Positions 21,355 to 30,206 of a DNA stretch of 64,000 bases are shown piece after piece. The stretch comes from Methanobacterium_C sp963845285 (GTDB taxonomy: Archaea > Methanobacteriota > Methanobacteria > Methanobacteriales > Methanobacteriaceae): the NCBI GenBank assembly GCA_963845285.1, contig CAWJRO010000009.1, forward strand, positions 1 through 64,000, written 5' to 3'. The notes beneath the pieces were generated by a model. That model saw only the letters and a list, made by a program, of their open reading frames with translations. It was not told the origin of the DNA and ran no database searches. Positions within the stretch are counted from its first letter, which is position 1, and the number at the start of each line of letters is the position of its first letter. A program made the position numbers and the translations under genes.

Positions 21355-21878
21355 TTAATCTTCTACAAGTTCTGCAATGATTCCCTCTATGAATATTCTC
21401 GTTGATATTTCAAATAAAGCTCCAAATGGTGTCATGGGTTCATATTCACCTGATACTCTTCTTTCTATGTAATCTTTAGTTTTTGCTTTGATCCTGCCGG
21501 GTATTTCCACAACCAGGTCAGATATTTTTGCCAGAGGTGAATCTGAAAATGAAGTTATGGTCACGATCTTTGCACCCCTTTTTCTGGCCTTTTTTGCGGT
21601 GGTTAAGGTAGGTTCAGTGTCTCCAGCTCCAGATATTGCTACAAGAACATCATTTTCATTTATTGCGGGACTATGGTCTCTGTGATAACAAAAACATCAA
21701 GATCAAGCCCTTTAAGTCTGGATGCAAATGCTTTCCCAATTAATTCAGACTCTCCAAATCCACATATAAATATCTTTGATGCCTGTTTTAAGTACTTTTT
21801 AAAAGTAGCCACAGTCTCTTCGTCCACATCTATGCATTTCAGATGGGAGGTTATCTCTTCGATTACAAGCTTCAACAT
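21355..21878 (-). pseudogene. hxlB: 6-phospho-3-hexuloisomerase (SIS domain), one frameshift
   Basis: SIS-domain sugar isomerase that normally interconverts 3-hexulose-6-phosphate and fructose-6-phosphate in the ribulose monophosphate route. The first frame (LKYLKQASKIFICGFGESEL-like text, then GLDLDVFVITET) ends at a stop near 21660. The neighbouring frame continues with HSPAINENDVLVAISGAGD, then TEPTLTTAKKARKRGAKIVT and a normal C-terminus (GALFEISTRIFIEGIIAELVED). Joined length is about 175 residues, as in the family. One missing base at 21668-21672 accounts for the break. Methanogens use this enzyme to make pentose phosphates, so the lesion is either a sequence error or another copy exists. 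Confidence 0.75.
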
Positions 21879-21917
21879 AACAAAACACCGATTTCTATTA
21901 ATTTTCTCTTTTTTCAA

Positions 21918-22354
21918 GCTATTATAAATTATGATTTTTTTGGAGAAAAGGCAGTTTCAGGTATAAAACTGATTATTAAACTTTTTTTAACTGTAAAACT
22001 AATTATTAACAGTTTTCAACTACAAACTAATCGAAAACACTTTTTTTAATTTTTTTTGGTGATTTGTTTAGAACCCTAAAAATGATTCAAATTTTAAATA
22101 AATTCCCTTCAATAAATTCAGATTCCTGAAAGGATTAAAACTAAAGGGAATTAAAAACAGTTAGAGACAGTTAGAAAGATAAAGAAAATTTAAAGGATAA
22201 TTCTTAATGATCTAAAGATGATAAAAACAATTTTAAAAAATTTTAAAGTACCTAAAAAGACCTAAAAACAAAAAAATAAAGAAAAAAAGAAAACAACCTA
22301 TAAACTCAATTCTTTTGCAATTATACTTAAATTCAGCAATCTTTAAAGGTTGTT
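21918..22354 (-). terminator. Intergenic stretch with T-rich terminator after top6A
   Basis: About 440 bases without a gene. On the minus strand, directly beyond the top6A stop, positions about 22262-22310 are rich in T-runs (T7, T7 and T5 interrupted by C or A), which fits a U-tract terminator for the topoisomerase operon. The rest is A/T-rich and featureless, apart from the likely promoter region of the SIS-domain gene near 21900-21960. Confidence 0.4.
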
Positions 22355-23413
22355 TTAGGATTCCATTGCATCCAGTTTTTCAGGCAGGTACTTTTCAACT
22401 ACGTATTCAAGACCGTATTTGGAGAAGGACTGCTGCTCTGCTTTTTTCCCGATCTTGAGCATCTTCTTGATCTCAAGTTTCCAGAAGTCTTCGTGGTACC
22501 TTGGGTCTTTGTAGAGCTCTTTAAGACGTAAAACGTCGATGTCTTTTAATTTATCTGTTGGAAGGTCGTAATTTACAATATCTGATGCTGTAACTCCTAG
22601 GAACTTGGCGTTTGGTGTTGCAAGTTCGTGGTTTACGTGTGCCAGTTTTGCGCTTCCTGAGATAATAACCATGGCAATATGGAATCCCCATGGGTCTCCG
22701 TCGTTACATATGTAAACTGGTAAACCTAATTCTTCATTGGTTCTTTTAAGGAATCTACGAGTTGCACGAGCTGCCTGCCCTTTGAGTCCAACTATCAAAC
22801 AGTTAAACTTCTTGTAAGCCTCTTCTTGAACCATTCTGTGGAACATACCCATTGTTTCCACTGCAATCACACGTTCAACACCATGATCAAGAAATTCTAC
22901 ATCATCTATGGTTGGCGATATGCTGTAACCTGATTTGCCAGATTTTAATGCGTTTACTTCCACATCATCATCCTTGACAGTCAGGTCTCCGTAAACTGCT
23001 GCACCGTCTTCTTCGGGCATTAGTCCAAGATCTTCACGTGTTACCCCAAGAGTGACCTCCAGGTCCTCACCTATCAGGTTTGATTCCTGCTGGTCGCCAA
23101 AATCAACATCCCAACCTTCTGATACGTAATACATTTCCCTTATAGTTGCAGTTTTCTGTGTTTTTACGAGTCCCTTGCAGAAATTGGCAGTGCTGACCAT
23201 TTGGGCCACTTTTTTTATCTGTTTCACATTTCCAAGGGATCTTTTACCGTAACGGTCCCCCAGTACATAGTAACGTTTCTCGTCATCGTAAACTATGTTA
23301 GATGTACCTCTGGATGGGACTTTTATTGAGGGCACGGTATGCCTTTCAACATCGTCTATTATTCCATTTCCCAGGCCTCTGAGTCTGCCCAGGATCAAAT
23401 CTCTTTTATCCAT
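22355..23413 (-). CDS. top6A: DNA topoisomerase VI subunit A
   Basis: 352 residues from ATG 23413. Catalytic subunit of the type IIB topoisomerase, Spo11-like, which cuts both strands and forms a tyrosyl link to DNA. The winged-helix/5Y-CAP domain holds IREMYYVSEGW (Tyr95-Tyr96, one of which is catalytic). The Toprim domain shows ERVIAVETMGMF (acidic residue) and ICNDGDPWGFHI (D-x-D). ATG 23413 follows GGTGAGGT at good spacing and overlaps the stop of top6B by eight bases, so the two are translationally coupled. A GTG four codons upstream is less likely because it lies within that ribosome site. Confidence 0.95.
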   Translation of the reverse strand: MDKRDLILGRLRGLGNGIIDDVERHTVPSIKVPSRGTSNIVYDDEKRYYVLGDRYGKRSLGNVKQIKKVAQMVSTANFCKGLVKTQKTATIREMYYVSEGWDVDFGDQQESNLIGEDLEVTLGVTREDLGLMPEEDGAAVYGDLTVKDDDVEVNALKSGKSGYSISPTIDDVEFLDHGVERVIAVETMGMFHRMVQEEAYKKFNCLIVGLKGQAARATRRFLKRTNEELGLPVYICNDGDPWGFHIAMVIISGSAKLAHVNHELATPNAKFLGVTASDIVNYDLPTDKLKDIDVLRLKELYKDPRYHEDFWKLEIKKMLKIGKKAEQQSFSKYGLEYVVEKYLPEKLDAMES

Positions 23414-24971
23414 TGTTGACCTCACCTAAAATCTTTGGTTTTCGTGTTACCTTTGCTAGAACATCGGCATATTCTGGAACATCCCTCTCTGCAAGGATGG
23501 CAGATTCTTTAAGTATAACTGGTACGTAAGCTTCAAAAATTTTTGAACGCATTTCCTCTTCTTTTGCAGCTCTTTTAGCGTTGATATATTTTTGCAGGCT
23601 CCTTGCAATTTTCATTGTGGCCTGTCTAACCTCATGGAGTATTTCAGGTTCTGGAGCAACACTCTGCTTACCTGTTGAAAGATAGGGCACGTTGGTCGAA
23701 ACTATATTAACGAAAACAGTTATTGGGGCGTTTTCAAGATCCCTTATACCGTAACGTTTCCAGTCTATGCTTTTCAGGGCTTCTGTTATGGCACAGCTTC
23801 CCTGGTCAAATGTTAATGGCACCCTGTTTGCAAACCTCATTATCTCGGCACGTTTTTGATCACCAATTACCCTTCCTGATTTTCCACCGTAGGATATTCC
23901 TGCTTCTATTATGAATGAAACTCCTCCACGGTATGTTTTAGGTTTTCTGGTGGTTGTGGCAACAAATTCTGGATCTAAAATCTCTCTTATTCCTTTCTCG
24001 ATCTGTTCTTTTCCTATTGGGATTAAACCGGATGTGGGCGGGGCCATGAAATCCATTTGACCGAAGAGATCAACTATCTGTTCTGCTTCTTCCCATTTCA
24101 TGTCTTTAGGACGTTTATTAAGATCTATTCCTGTTGCTTCCTCTATCTCGTTCATCCTTTTGTTTGACATTCTTGAAAGTGAACTGGTAAGCAGACTTCT
24201 AAATCTTCTTTTGTCGGTATGTTTGGCCATGAATATGAGATCATCGGCTGTAACACCCTTTGGATGTGGTAACACTTCTTTAGGAAGTGGAGGTATCACA
24301 TCTGTTGCCCTTTCAAAGATAAACTTTTGTCCTGTAGGGTCACGGAAGTTTATTTTTGCATGAGGATTTGCTATCACTGTTCTTCTCATGTATTCAAATG
24401 CACCCTGTTCACTCAGGGAATAGGAAACATCCTTGAACTGTAGTTCTATTAAAACACCTGTTGAATGGACTTCTACAGGTTTTCTTTTTAATACAAGACC
24501 TTTGTTCTTTTTAACATCCATTTTAAAGGTCATCTCAATTCCCTTGAGCTCATCTCCATCCCTGTACCCTGAAACCACTCTGGCAGGCTGGCCTGTGGTC
24601 ATCTGGGAGAGAAGGACACATCCACTGCATCCAAGACCCTGCTGACCTCTTGACTGGATATTTCTGAATTTGGAACCTGCAAACATGGTACAGTAAACCT
24701 TGGTTATGTAATTTTTAGGAATTCCCGGACCGTTGTCCTTGTGTTTTAATATATAATGGTCTTTATCAACTCTCTTAAGGTCTATGGTTATTTCAGGCTG
24801 GATTCCTGCCTCTTCAGCAGCGTCGAGGCTGTTAGTTATCAGCTCGTGGAAAACCATGGTTAGAGATCGTATCTTACCAGAGAATCCCAGCATCTGTTTG
24901 TTTCTTCTGAAAAATTCTGATGCTGAGAGTTCTTTAAACTCTTCAAAAAGTTCTGATGCTTCTCGCTCCAA
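23406..24971 (-). CDS. top6B: DNA topoisomerase VI subunit B
   Basis: 521 residues; ATPase subunit that clamps DNA and drives strand passage together with subunit A. The N-terminal GHKL ATP site has ELITNSLDAAEEAG (N box), KDNGPGIP (G1) and SRGQQGLGCSG (G2). A helix-two-turn-helix and the transducer domain with the conserved lysine in LSTGKQSVAPEPEI follow. TTG 24971 is preceded by AGGAGG at six bases. It is co-transcribed with top6A, which overlaps its stop, and probably with the upstream KH gene. Confidence 0.95.
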   Translation of the reverse strand: MEREASELFEEFKELSASEFFRRNKQMLGFSGKIRSLTMVFHELITNSLDAAEEAGIQPEITIDLKRVDKDHYILKHKDNGPGIPKNYITKVYCTMFAGSKFRNIQSRGQQGLGCSGCVLLSQMTTGQPARVVSGYRDGDELKGIEMTFKMDVKKNKGLVLKRKPVEVHSTGVLIELQFKDVSYSLSEQGAFEYMRRTVIANPHAKINFRDPTGQKFIFERATDVIPPLPKEVLPHPKGVTADDLIFMAKHTDKRRFRSLLTSSLSRMSNKRMNEIEEATGIDLNKRPKDMKWEEAEQIVDLFGQMDFMAPPTSGLIPIGKEQIEKGIREILDPEFVATTTRKPKTYRGGVSFIIEAGISYGGKSGRVIGDQKRAEIMRFANRVPLTFDQGSCAITEALKSIDWKRYGIRDLENAPITVFVNIVSTNVPYLSTGKQSVAPEPEILHEVRQATMKIARSLQKYINAKRAAKEEEMRSKIFEAYVPVILKESAILAERDVPEYADVLAKVTRKPKILGEVNNG

Positions 24972-25112
24972 AGTTAGCCTCCTTTAATTCTTACAATTTT
25001 GTAAATTGGTTATAGTTAATCTTAATTTACATGAATTTATTCATTAAATTATCAAATTAAACTTTTTATAAATATATTTAATGAATTAAATTTTATTCAA
25101 TGTTTTAAAAAT

Positions 25113-25691
25113 TTATAGCAATTTATTTTCTTCTTTTGCTATGCTGTGGAATTCTTTGATCTTTAATTCACGACCTTTTCTCTCAAGGAATGCATAGACG
25201 CTTTTATGTCTTGCACCTTTCAAAATCATCTCAACGGCTTCTTTTGCAATGTGGATACGTTCCATATCGCCTATCATGGCTACTGTTTTACCGTAGATGG
25301 ACACATCAACCCCGGTCATGTCCGTGATTATGTCCCTTGTCTTACCATCTTTACCTATTATTCTTCCCTTCTGTCTCAATACTGTTTTTTTTGATTTTCC
25401 AACGTAATCTGGTAGATTTAATATTTCCAGTATTAATTCGTCGTTGGTGAGTTTGAGGGCAATTTCAGGGTTGAAACCTCGACCTATTGCTTTTACGATA
25501 TATCTTGTCTTCCAGACAGATAATGGGTCTTCAGTATCTTCCCGTGGTGATATGGCTATGCTTCCTGATTCACTGTCAATTTCTATGCTTGTTTTGGTTG
25601 CATTTTCAATTTCTTCTTTTACAATGCCTTGTTTCCCAATGACCACCCCTACTCTTTCGTGAGGGATCTTGAGATATTCAGTGTTAGGCAT
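25113..25691 (-). CDS. KH-domain RNA-binding protein (Pno1/Dim2-like)
   Basis: 192 residues with two KH domains. The first starts YLKIPHERVGVVIGKQGIVK and the second has the classic GRIIGKDGKTRDII loop. The archaeal family with this architecture is related to eukaryotic Pno1/Dim2, which works in small-subunit rRNA maturation. GAGGTGA precedes ATG 25691. It lies 62 bases after RIO1, a kinase that acts in the same process in eukaryotes, which supports a ribosome-assembly role. Direct evidence for that role in archaea is limited. Confidence 0.88.
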   Translation of the reverse strand: MPNTEYLKIPHERVGVVIGKQGIVKEEIENATKTSIEIDSESGSIAISPREDTEDPLSVWKTRYIVKAIGRGFNPEIALKLTNDELILEILNLPDYVGKSKKTVLRQKGRIIGKDGKTRDIITDMTGVDVSIYGKTVAMIGDMERIHIAKEAVEMILKGARHKSVYAFLERKGRELKIKEFHSIAKEENKLL

Positions 25692-25753
25692 AATTTCACC
25701 TCATGTCATCTAATAATATATTATAATATCCTTTATAATATACTTTTCTATCC

Positions 25754-26524
25754 TCATAAATCCATAATTTTACTCTTAATCTCATCGTTAGTGATATGAA
25801 TACCTAGTTTTTTAAAATCTTTAACTAAGTTGTCTATATCTCTGTTTAAAAGCTCCATTGATATTGGATGGTTAACCAAAACACCTTGCCCCATGTCGAT
25901 TATAACTGGCTCATCATCATTAATGAGGATGTTATAACCTGATAAATCTCCATGAATTAAGTTAGCATCCTTATATAAGATTTTAACATAATCCACTATT
26001 TTTTCTAAAACTTCCTGGGGATTGGATATTTTTGATTGTCTCATGGGTAGTGCAGGGTTTCCTTCTTCATCCCCTATAAATTCCATGACCAAAATATTGT
26101 TTTTTGCAATTATTGGCTTTGGAACTTTTACACCGACTTCATATGCTCTCTTAAGATTTCTATATTCCTTAGTAACCCATGTATTGATGATCTGACGCTT
26201 GTTGGAGGTTCTAACATTGAACCTGGGGTCACCCTGGATATAACACTGCATCTTTTTAAAATCAGATGATGTGACTCTGTATATCTTAACAGCAACTAAT
26301 TCATTATCTTTGTTATATCCTTTGAAAACATTTGCTTCTTTCCCTGTGCTTATGGCACCTTTTAAAATATGTATATGGCCCATTTTAGACAGTTTATAAA
26401 GAGTTTTAAGGGTTATACTGTCAAAAACCTCGCTTCCAACTTGTCTGTCCTCAATGCCCTTTATTCTTTTCTCTGATAATAATTTTCTTAAGTTATCATC
26501 TGCTTTGGATACTTTTGAGCACAT
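25754..26524 (-). CDS. rio1: RIO1-type serine protein kinase
   Basis: 256 residues from ATG 26524, chosen because GAGG lies upstream; an in-frame start 12 codons earlier lacks a site. Atypical protein kinase of the RIO family implicated in small ribosomal subunit maturation. Kinase landmarks: GAISTGKEANVFKG (glycine loop, with the STGKEA signature of RIO1), VAVKIYRV (ATP lysine), HGDLSGYNILI (catalytic loop) and PVIIDMGQGV (metal-binding Asp). It stands between aIF1A and the KH protein gene on the same strand. Confidence 0.92.
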   Translation of the reverse strand: MCSKVSKADDNLRKLLSEKRIKGIEDRQVGSEVFDSITLKTLYKLSKMGHIHILKGAISTGKEANVFKGYNKDNELVAVKIYRVTSSDFKKMQCYIQGDPRFNVRTSNKRQIINTWVTKEYRNLKRAYEVGVKVPKPIIAKNNILVMEFIGDEEGNPALPMRQSKISNPQEVLEKIVDYVKILYKDANLIHGDLSGYNILINDDEPVIIDMGQGVLVNHPISMELLNRDIDNLVKDFKKLGIHITNDEIKSKIMDL

Positions 26525-26702
26525 AAAACATTCCTCACGATAAAAAAAATTTGAAACCACCTTAAAATATCATAACCCAACCTCTAAAAACATTATTTCT
26601 ATTTTAAAAGTTTTAAAAAGCTTCAAAATAGTATAAAATCTGTTAATAAAATATTTGAACACATTATATTAATTTTAACTAATTAAATTTATTTTTTTAA
26701 AA

Positions 26703-27008
26703 TTATAGTTTCAAGTAACCTCTGCGTTCAAGCCAGTTGGCTTCTGTACGTGTGTATCTCCATATAACGTCAGCTTTTTCGTCACTCTGAAAATCCCATG
26801 GTTTTATAAGAACTACGTCTCCTTCTCTTATCCATATCCTCTTTTTCATCTTACCTGGAATTCTTGTAAGCCTTGTTTTACCATCTGCACATCTGACTCG
26901 TAGTTTACCATGGCCCAGTATTTGTTCAACTACTCCTGGTATTTCCCCTCTTCTAGGGGATCTAACCCTTCGTATTTCCTGAGTTCCCTGATTTTGTCCT
27001 CTTCTCAA
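26703..27008 (-). CDS. eif1A: Translation initiation factor aIF1A
   Basis: 101 residues with an S1-type OB fold: VVEQILGHGKLRVRCADGK, RIPGKMKKRIWIREGDVVLI and a C-terminal helix ending WLERRGYLKL. It promotes binding of initiator tRNA and mRNA to the 30S subunit. TTG 27008 is preceded by GGAGGA. First gene of the minus-strand translation/ribosome block (aIF1A, RIO1, KH). The 178-base gap before RIO1 leaves it open whether they share a transcript. Confidence 0.95.
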   Translation of the reverse strand: MRRGQNQGTQEIRRVRSPRRGEIPGVVEQILGHGKLRVRCADGKTRLTRIPGKMKKRIWIREGDVVLIKPWDFQSDEKADVIWRYTRTEANWLERRGYLKL

Positions 27009-27368
27009 ATACTCTCCTCCTTTTTTTAGAATTATTCATCCTAGGTTAAATAGATCATTAAAGTAAAGAATTACAATGTATGTATCTGGTGTTTATCTTA
27101 TAGTTATGCAACAATTCATTAATTATGCAACCATTCATAAAATTTTACCTAAACAGTATCACTGTTTTTGTTGATCATTTAATCTTATTATTTATATAGG
27201 ATTTTGATGTATATAAAAAAGAGCATTTACCCTAACTTGGGGTATATGAAATTTTTATTTTCCCTTTTAATTTCCTTGATAAAGTTTAGGTATTTAAAAT
27301 TAGATATTTAAAACATGCAATTCTTAAATTATCTTATACCTTTTCTATAAGATTACTAGCTTATATAA
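27009..27368. other. Gene-free intergenic region upstream of aIF1A
   Basis: About 360 AT-rich bases. They contain the promoter region of aIF1A on the minus strand and a near direct repeat (ATGCAACAATTCATTAATT and ATGCAACCATTCATAAAAT, 27106-27145). No gene is seen. Confidence 0.4.
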
Positions 27369-27611
27369 TTAATATATTTTTATGAGGAGGTAACTAATAA
27401 ACCATTTTTTGGAAATTATAAGGTATGTTTCATGGATCTTGGGCCTATAAAAAACAATTACGGTCTTAACTAGTATTAGGATACTAGAAAATGCCCATGA
27501 TGGATTAAACATAACTTGAGGCGTAAAACAATAACCATAGTGTGCTAAAAACAGTAACCACCCAATACCAACAATGATGGTGGTGTATACTCTGGGTTCA
27601 GGTTTATTCAT
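27369..27611 (-). pseudogene. Small membrane protein, probably frameshifted
   Basis: From ATG 27611 the frame reads MNKPEPRVYTTIIVGIGWLLFL, a good first membrane helix. It then becomes unlike a membrane protein (AHYGYCFTPQVMFNPSWAF) and ends near 27369. In the next frame the sequence right after the break reads STLWLLFYASSYV, a natural continuation of the helix, and then meets a stop. I read this as a decayed two-helix membrane protein typical of methanobacterial genomes. The function of the intact family is unknown to me. Confidence 0.45.
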
Positions 27612-27725
27612 ATCCAATTCTTAATTGTAAATGAAATACTTCTCATTATCTTTTTATTTTACATATCTTATCTCAACATTCAAAAATTCCCTAAAATGGT
27701 ATTTTGTTAATATAAACCATAATAC

Positions 27726-27832
27726 GAGGCTGTCTCATAATTCAAAATCTGCAAAAAAATAAGGACAAATAAGGTTTTAAACTCGAAAATAAGTAAAACT
27801 ACAGATGTCAAAAGTAATAATGAGACACCCTC
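27726..27832 (+). mobile_element. 107-bp MITE, copy 1
   Basis: Bounded by inverted repeats GAGGCTGTCTCATAATT and, at the right end, AATAATGAGACACCCTC. It is flanked on both sides by the direct repeat AATAC (27721-27725 and 27833-27837), a 5-bp target duplication. The interior is non-coding. The whole element matches the reverse complement of 57562-57668 without gaps and with about 16 mismatches by eye. It is a non-autonomous element needing a transposase elsewhere. Confidence 0.85.
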
Positions 27833-28013
27833 AATACATTTCCAAATAAATTTTCAAATAAAATCATTTTACAAAATAAAATTAAGATAAATAAAGGTTA
27901 AAATAAATTACAATAATAAGATTCAATGAAATTTAGATTGCAAATAAAATTAAAATTAAATAAATCTTATGTTGATTATTTACAACTTAATTTAAATAAA
28001 AAAATGTGATAAC

Positions 28014-29282
28014 ATGGGAAAAGTGTTTTTAAGCATAATGGAACCCGAAGATGTGAAAAAAGTCATTGAAGATCTTCCAATCAAAAAGAGTGTTGAAAAG
28101 GTGTTGCTTCAGGAGGCTCACAGGAGAGTACTTGCAGAAGATATTCATGCTAATATTAACCTCCCACCTTTTAGTAGAGCATCCATGGATGGGTATGCTG
28201 TGAGAGCAGAGGATACATTCAAAGCATCTGAAGATTATCCTGTTAAGTTGAAACTTTTGGAATCTGTGGGTGCAGGAGATACTCCCAAGAACAAAGTTGA
28301 AAGAGGAACGTGCATAGAAATTTCAACGGGTGCCCCAATACCTAAAGGGGCTGATGGGGTTGTTATGGTTGAAGTTACCCAAATAGATACCCAAATAAAA
28401 GCTAAAAATAGCCCAGAAACTATCTTAGAAAATATTTGGATTTATGAAAGCGTTGCAATGGGTGAGAACATAGCAGTGGAAGGCTCTGATGTAAAAAAAG
28501 GTGAACTTCTGCTTCCAAGGGGTGCAATGATAACCCCGAATAAAATAGGTGTTTTAAGTGCAATTGGAATAAAAGAAGTACCAGTTTTTGCAAAACCTAA
28601 AGTAGCTGTTATCTCAACGGGAAATGAGATAATAAAACACGATGAAAAGTTGGAATACGCTAAGATATATGATATAAATTCTCAGACAATCTCAGATGCG
28701 GTAGAAGAGTGTGGATGCACACCGATAAATTCTGGAATAGTAAGAGATGATTATAATTCATTTATGGACAAAATAAATGAATTTAAAGATGTTGATCTAA
28801 TTATAACATCTGGAGGAACTTCTGCAGGTACTGGAGATGTTCTAAGGACAGTTTTGGATGAGTTAGGTGATGTTCTGGTGCATGGAATAGCTGTAAAACC
28901 AGGTAAACCCACAATAATTGGCTTGATTCATAGTGGGGATGATGAAAAAGTTATAATTGGACTTCCAGGTAATCCTGTATCTGCACTTATAATATTTCAC
29001 GTATTTATTGCCCCTTTTTTGAGGAAAATGGCTTCGCTGAAGGATGATGGAGGTAAAAAAGAAACCCGAAAACTCAAGATCTCGAGAAGATACCATTCAG
29101 CAAAAGGCAGGTTACACTATGTTCTTGTGAAAGTTGAAGGAGACACTGCCATCCCTATATTAAAAGATTCAGGTGCAATATCTTCTCTTGCAGAAGCGGA
29201 TGGATTTGTTGAGATCCCAAAAAACGTTGAAATCATTCAGGAAGGAAGTTACGTTACTGTAATGCCTTTGAGCGAACTTTAA
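28014..29282 (+). CDS. moeA: Molybdopterin molybdenumtransferase MoeA
   Basis: 422 residues; inserts molybdate or tungstate into adenylylated molybdopterin, needed for formylmethanofuran dehydrogenase and formate dehydrogenase in methanogens. Family motifs: LPPFSRASMDGYAV, ISTGAPIPKGADGVVMVE, the MoCF domain PKVAVISTGNEI with IITSGGTSAGTGD, VKPGKPT and GLPGNPVSA. The length equals a single MoeA without the extra periplasmic-binding-like domain of some archaeal homologues. It stands alone; no other molybdopterin genes are near. The start is not fixed by a strong ribosome site. Confidence 0.93.
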   Translation: MGKVFLSIMEPEDVKKVIEDLPIKKSVEKVLLQEAHRRVLAEDIHANINLPPFSRASMDGYAVRAEDTFKASEDYPVKLKLLESVGAGDTPKNKVERGTCIEISTGAPIPKGADGVVMVEVTQIDTQIKAKNSPETILENIWIYESVAMGENIAVEGSDVKKGELLLPRGAMITPNKIGVLSAIGIKEVPVFAKPKVAVISTGNEIIKHDEKLEYAKIYDINSQTISDAVEECGCTPINSGIVRDDYNSFMDKINEFKDVDLIITSGGTSAGTGDVLRTVLDELGDVLVHGIAVKPGKPTIIGLIHSGDDEKVIIGLPGNPVSALIIFHVFIAPFLRKMASLKDDGGKKETRKLKISRRYHSAKGRLHYVLVKVEGDTAIPILKDSGAISSLAEADGFVEIPKNVEIIQEGSYVTVMPLSEL

Positions 29283-29409
29283 CTTGATGTGACGACTTTT
29301 GAATATGTTTTGAACATGTTCATAGAATGTTGGATTAAAATTGGATTTAAAATTATTTAATGATTTAAATATAGGTATCAGTTTAAATTTAGGATTAATT
29401 TCATGATCT

Positions 29410-29475
29410 AAACAGAATTTAAACAGAATTTAAACAGAATTTAAACAGAATTTAAACAGAATTTAAACAGAATCT
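29410..29475 (+). repeat. Six 11-bp tandem repeats
   Basis: The unit AAACAGAATTT occurs six times head to tail (the last has one change), between moeA and the methyltransferase gene. The 11-bp period is near one DNA helical turn. It may be slippage-prone or a curved-DNA element; no function is shown. Confidence 0.9.
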
Positions 29476-29525
29476 AAACAGATTTACTATTAATAAGATG
29501 ATTCATTACTGATAAAGGCGATTGT

Positions 29526-30146
29526 GTGTTTAAAAAAGATTCAATGGACTATAAAAAACAATCAAAGAAAAATTTTGATGAAGAAGCTGAAAATTACTAT
29601 GAAACCCATGATGGAAAGCATTCTAAAGCTCTTTATGATCTGATGGTGGATAAACTGGATGATCTAGATTATTCTTCTCTTCTTGATATTGGGTTTGGTA
29701 CAGGGGAAGTTCTCTCGCGCATAGCTACCGAAGGTGTTCAGTATTCTGGTCTTGACATATCACCACAAATGCTCAGCATTGCAAGGAAAAATCTTGGAGA
29801 AAGTGTGGATCTCAGACTTGGAGATTCAGAGGAACTTCCATGGGATGATGGATCATTTGATGTTGTTATGTGTTTAAATTCTTTCCATCATTACCCTAAT
29901 CCAGAAAAAGTGTTAATTGAAATGAGGAGAGTTCTTAAAACTGGTGGAAAACTTGTAATGGCTGATCCGTGGCAATCAACACCATTCAGACAAATTATGA
30001 ATTTGTTTATACGATTTAACGGTGGTGGAGATGTTAAAATTTACTCTGAATCAGAGATATGTACTCTTTTGGGTAGATCTGGATTTAAAACTATTGAATG
30101 GGAAAAAGCAAATAAAAACGCGTTCATAGTCATGGCTAGTATATGA
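29526..30146 (+). CDS. Class I SAM-dependent methyltransferase
   Basis: 206 residues with the Methyltransf_11 pattern: SLLDIGFGTGEVLSRIA (motif I, SAM binding), GLDISPQMLSIARKNLG, ELPWDDGSFDVVMCLNSFHH and LKTGGKLVMADPW. The substrate is not predictable; small metabolites, lipids and cofactors are all possible. GTG 29526 is taken as start; ATG six codons later is possible. The end runs into a short degenerate repeat (GATGGGACAACA repeated, 30143-30195) before the convergent UPF0280 gene. Confidence 0.85.
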   Translation: MFKKDSMDYKKQSKKNFDEEAENYYETHDGKHSKALYDLMVDKLDDLDYSSLLDIGFGTGEVLSRIATEGVQYSGLDISPQMLSIARKNLGESVDLRLGDSEELPWDDGSFDVVMCLNSFHHYPNPEKVLIEMRRVLKTGGKLVMADPWQSTPFRQIMNLFIRFNGGGDVKIYSESEICTLLGRSGFKTIEWEKANKNAFIVMASI

Positions 30147-30195
30147 TGGGACAACAGATGATGGGAGATGGGACAACAGATGATGGGACAACAAA
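30143..30195 (+). repeat. Short tandem repeat at a convergent junction
   Basis: GATGGGACAACAGATGATGG-type units recur two to three times between the stops of the methyltransferase and UPF0280 genes. A simple slippage repeat. No function is apparent. Confidence 0.6.
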
Positions 30196-30206
30196 AATCA
30201 GTAGAG

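Noticed and set aside
29410..29475. Possible CRISPR or origin iterons in the short tandem arrays
   Set aside because: Units are directly abutting without spacers and no Cdc6/Orc1 gene is nearby, so slippage repeats are the simpler reading.
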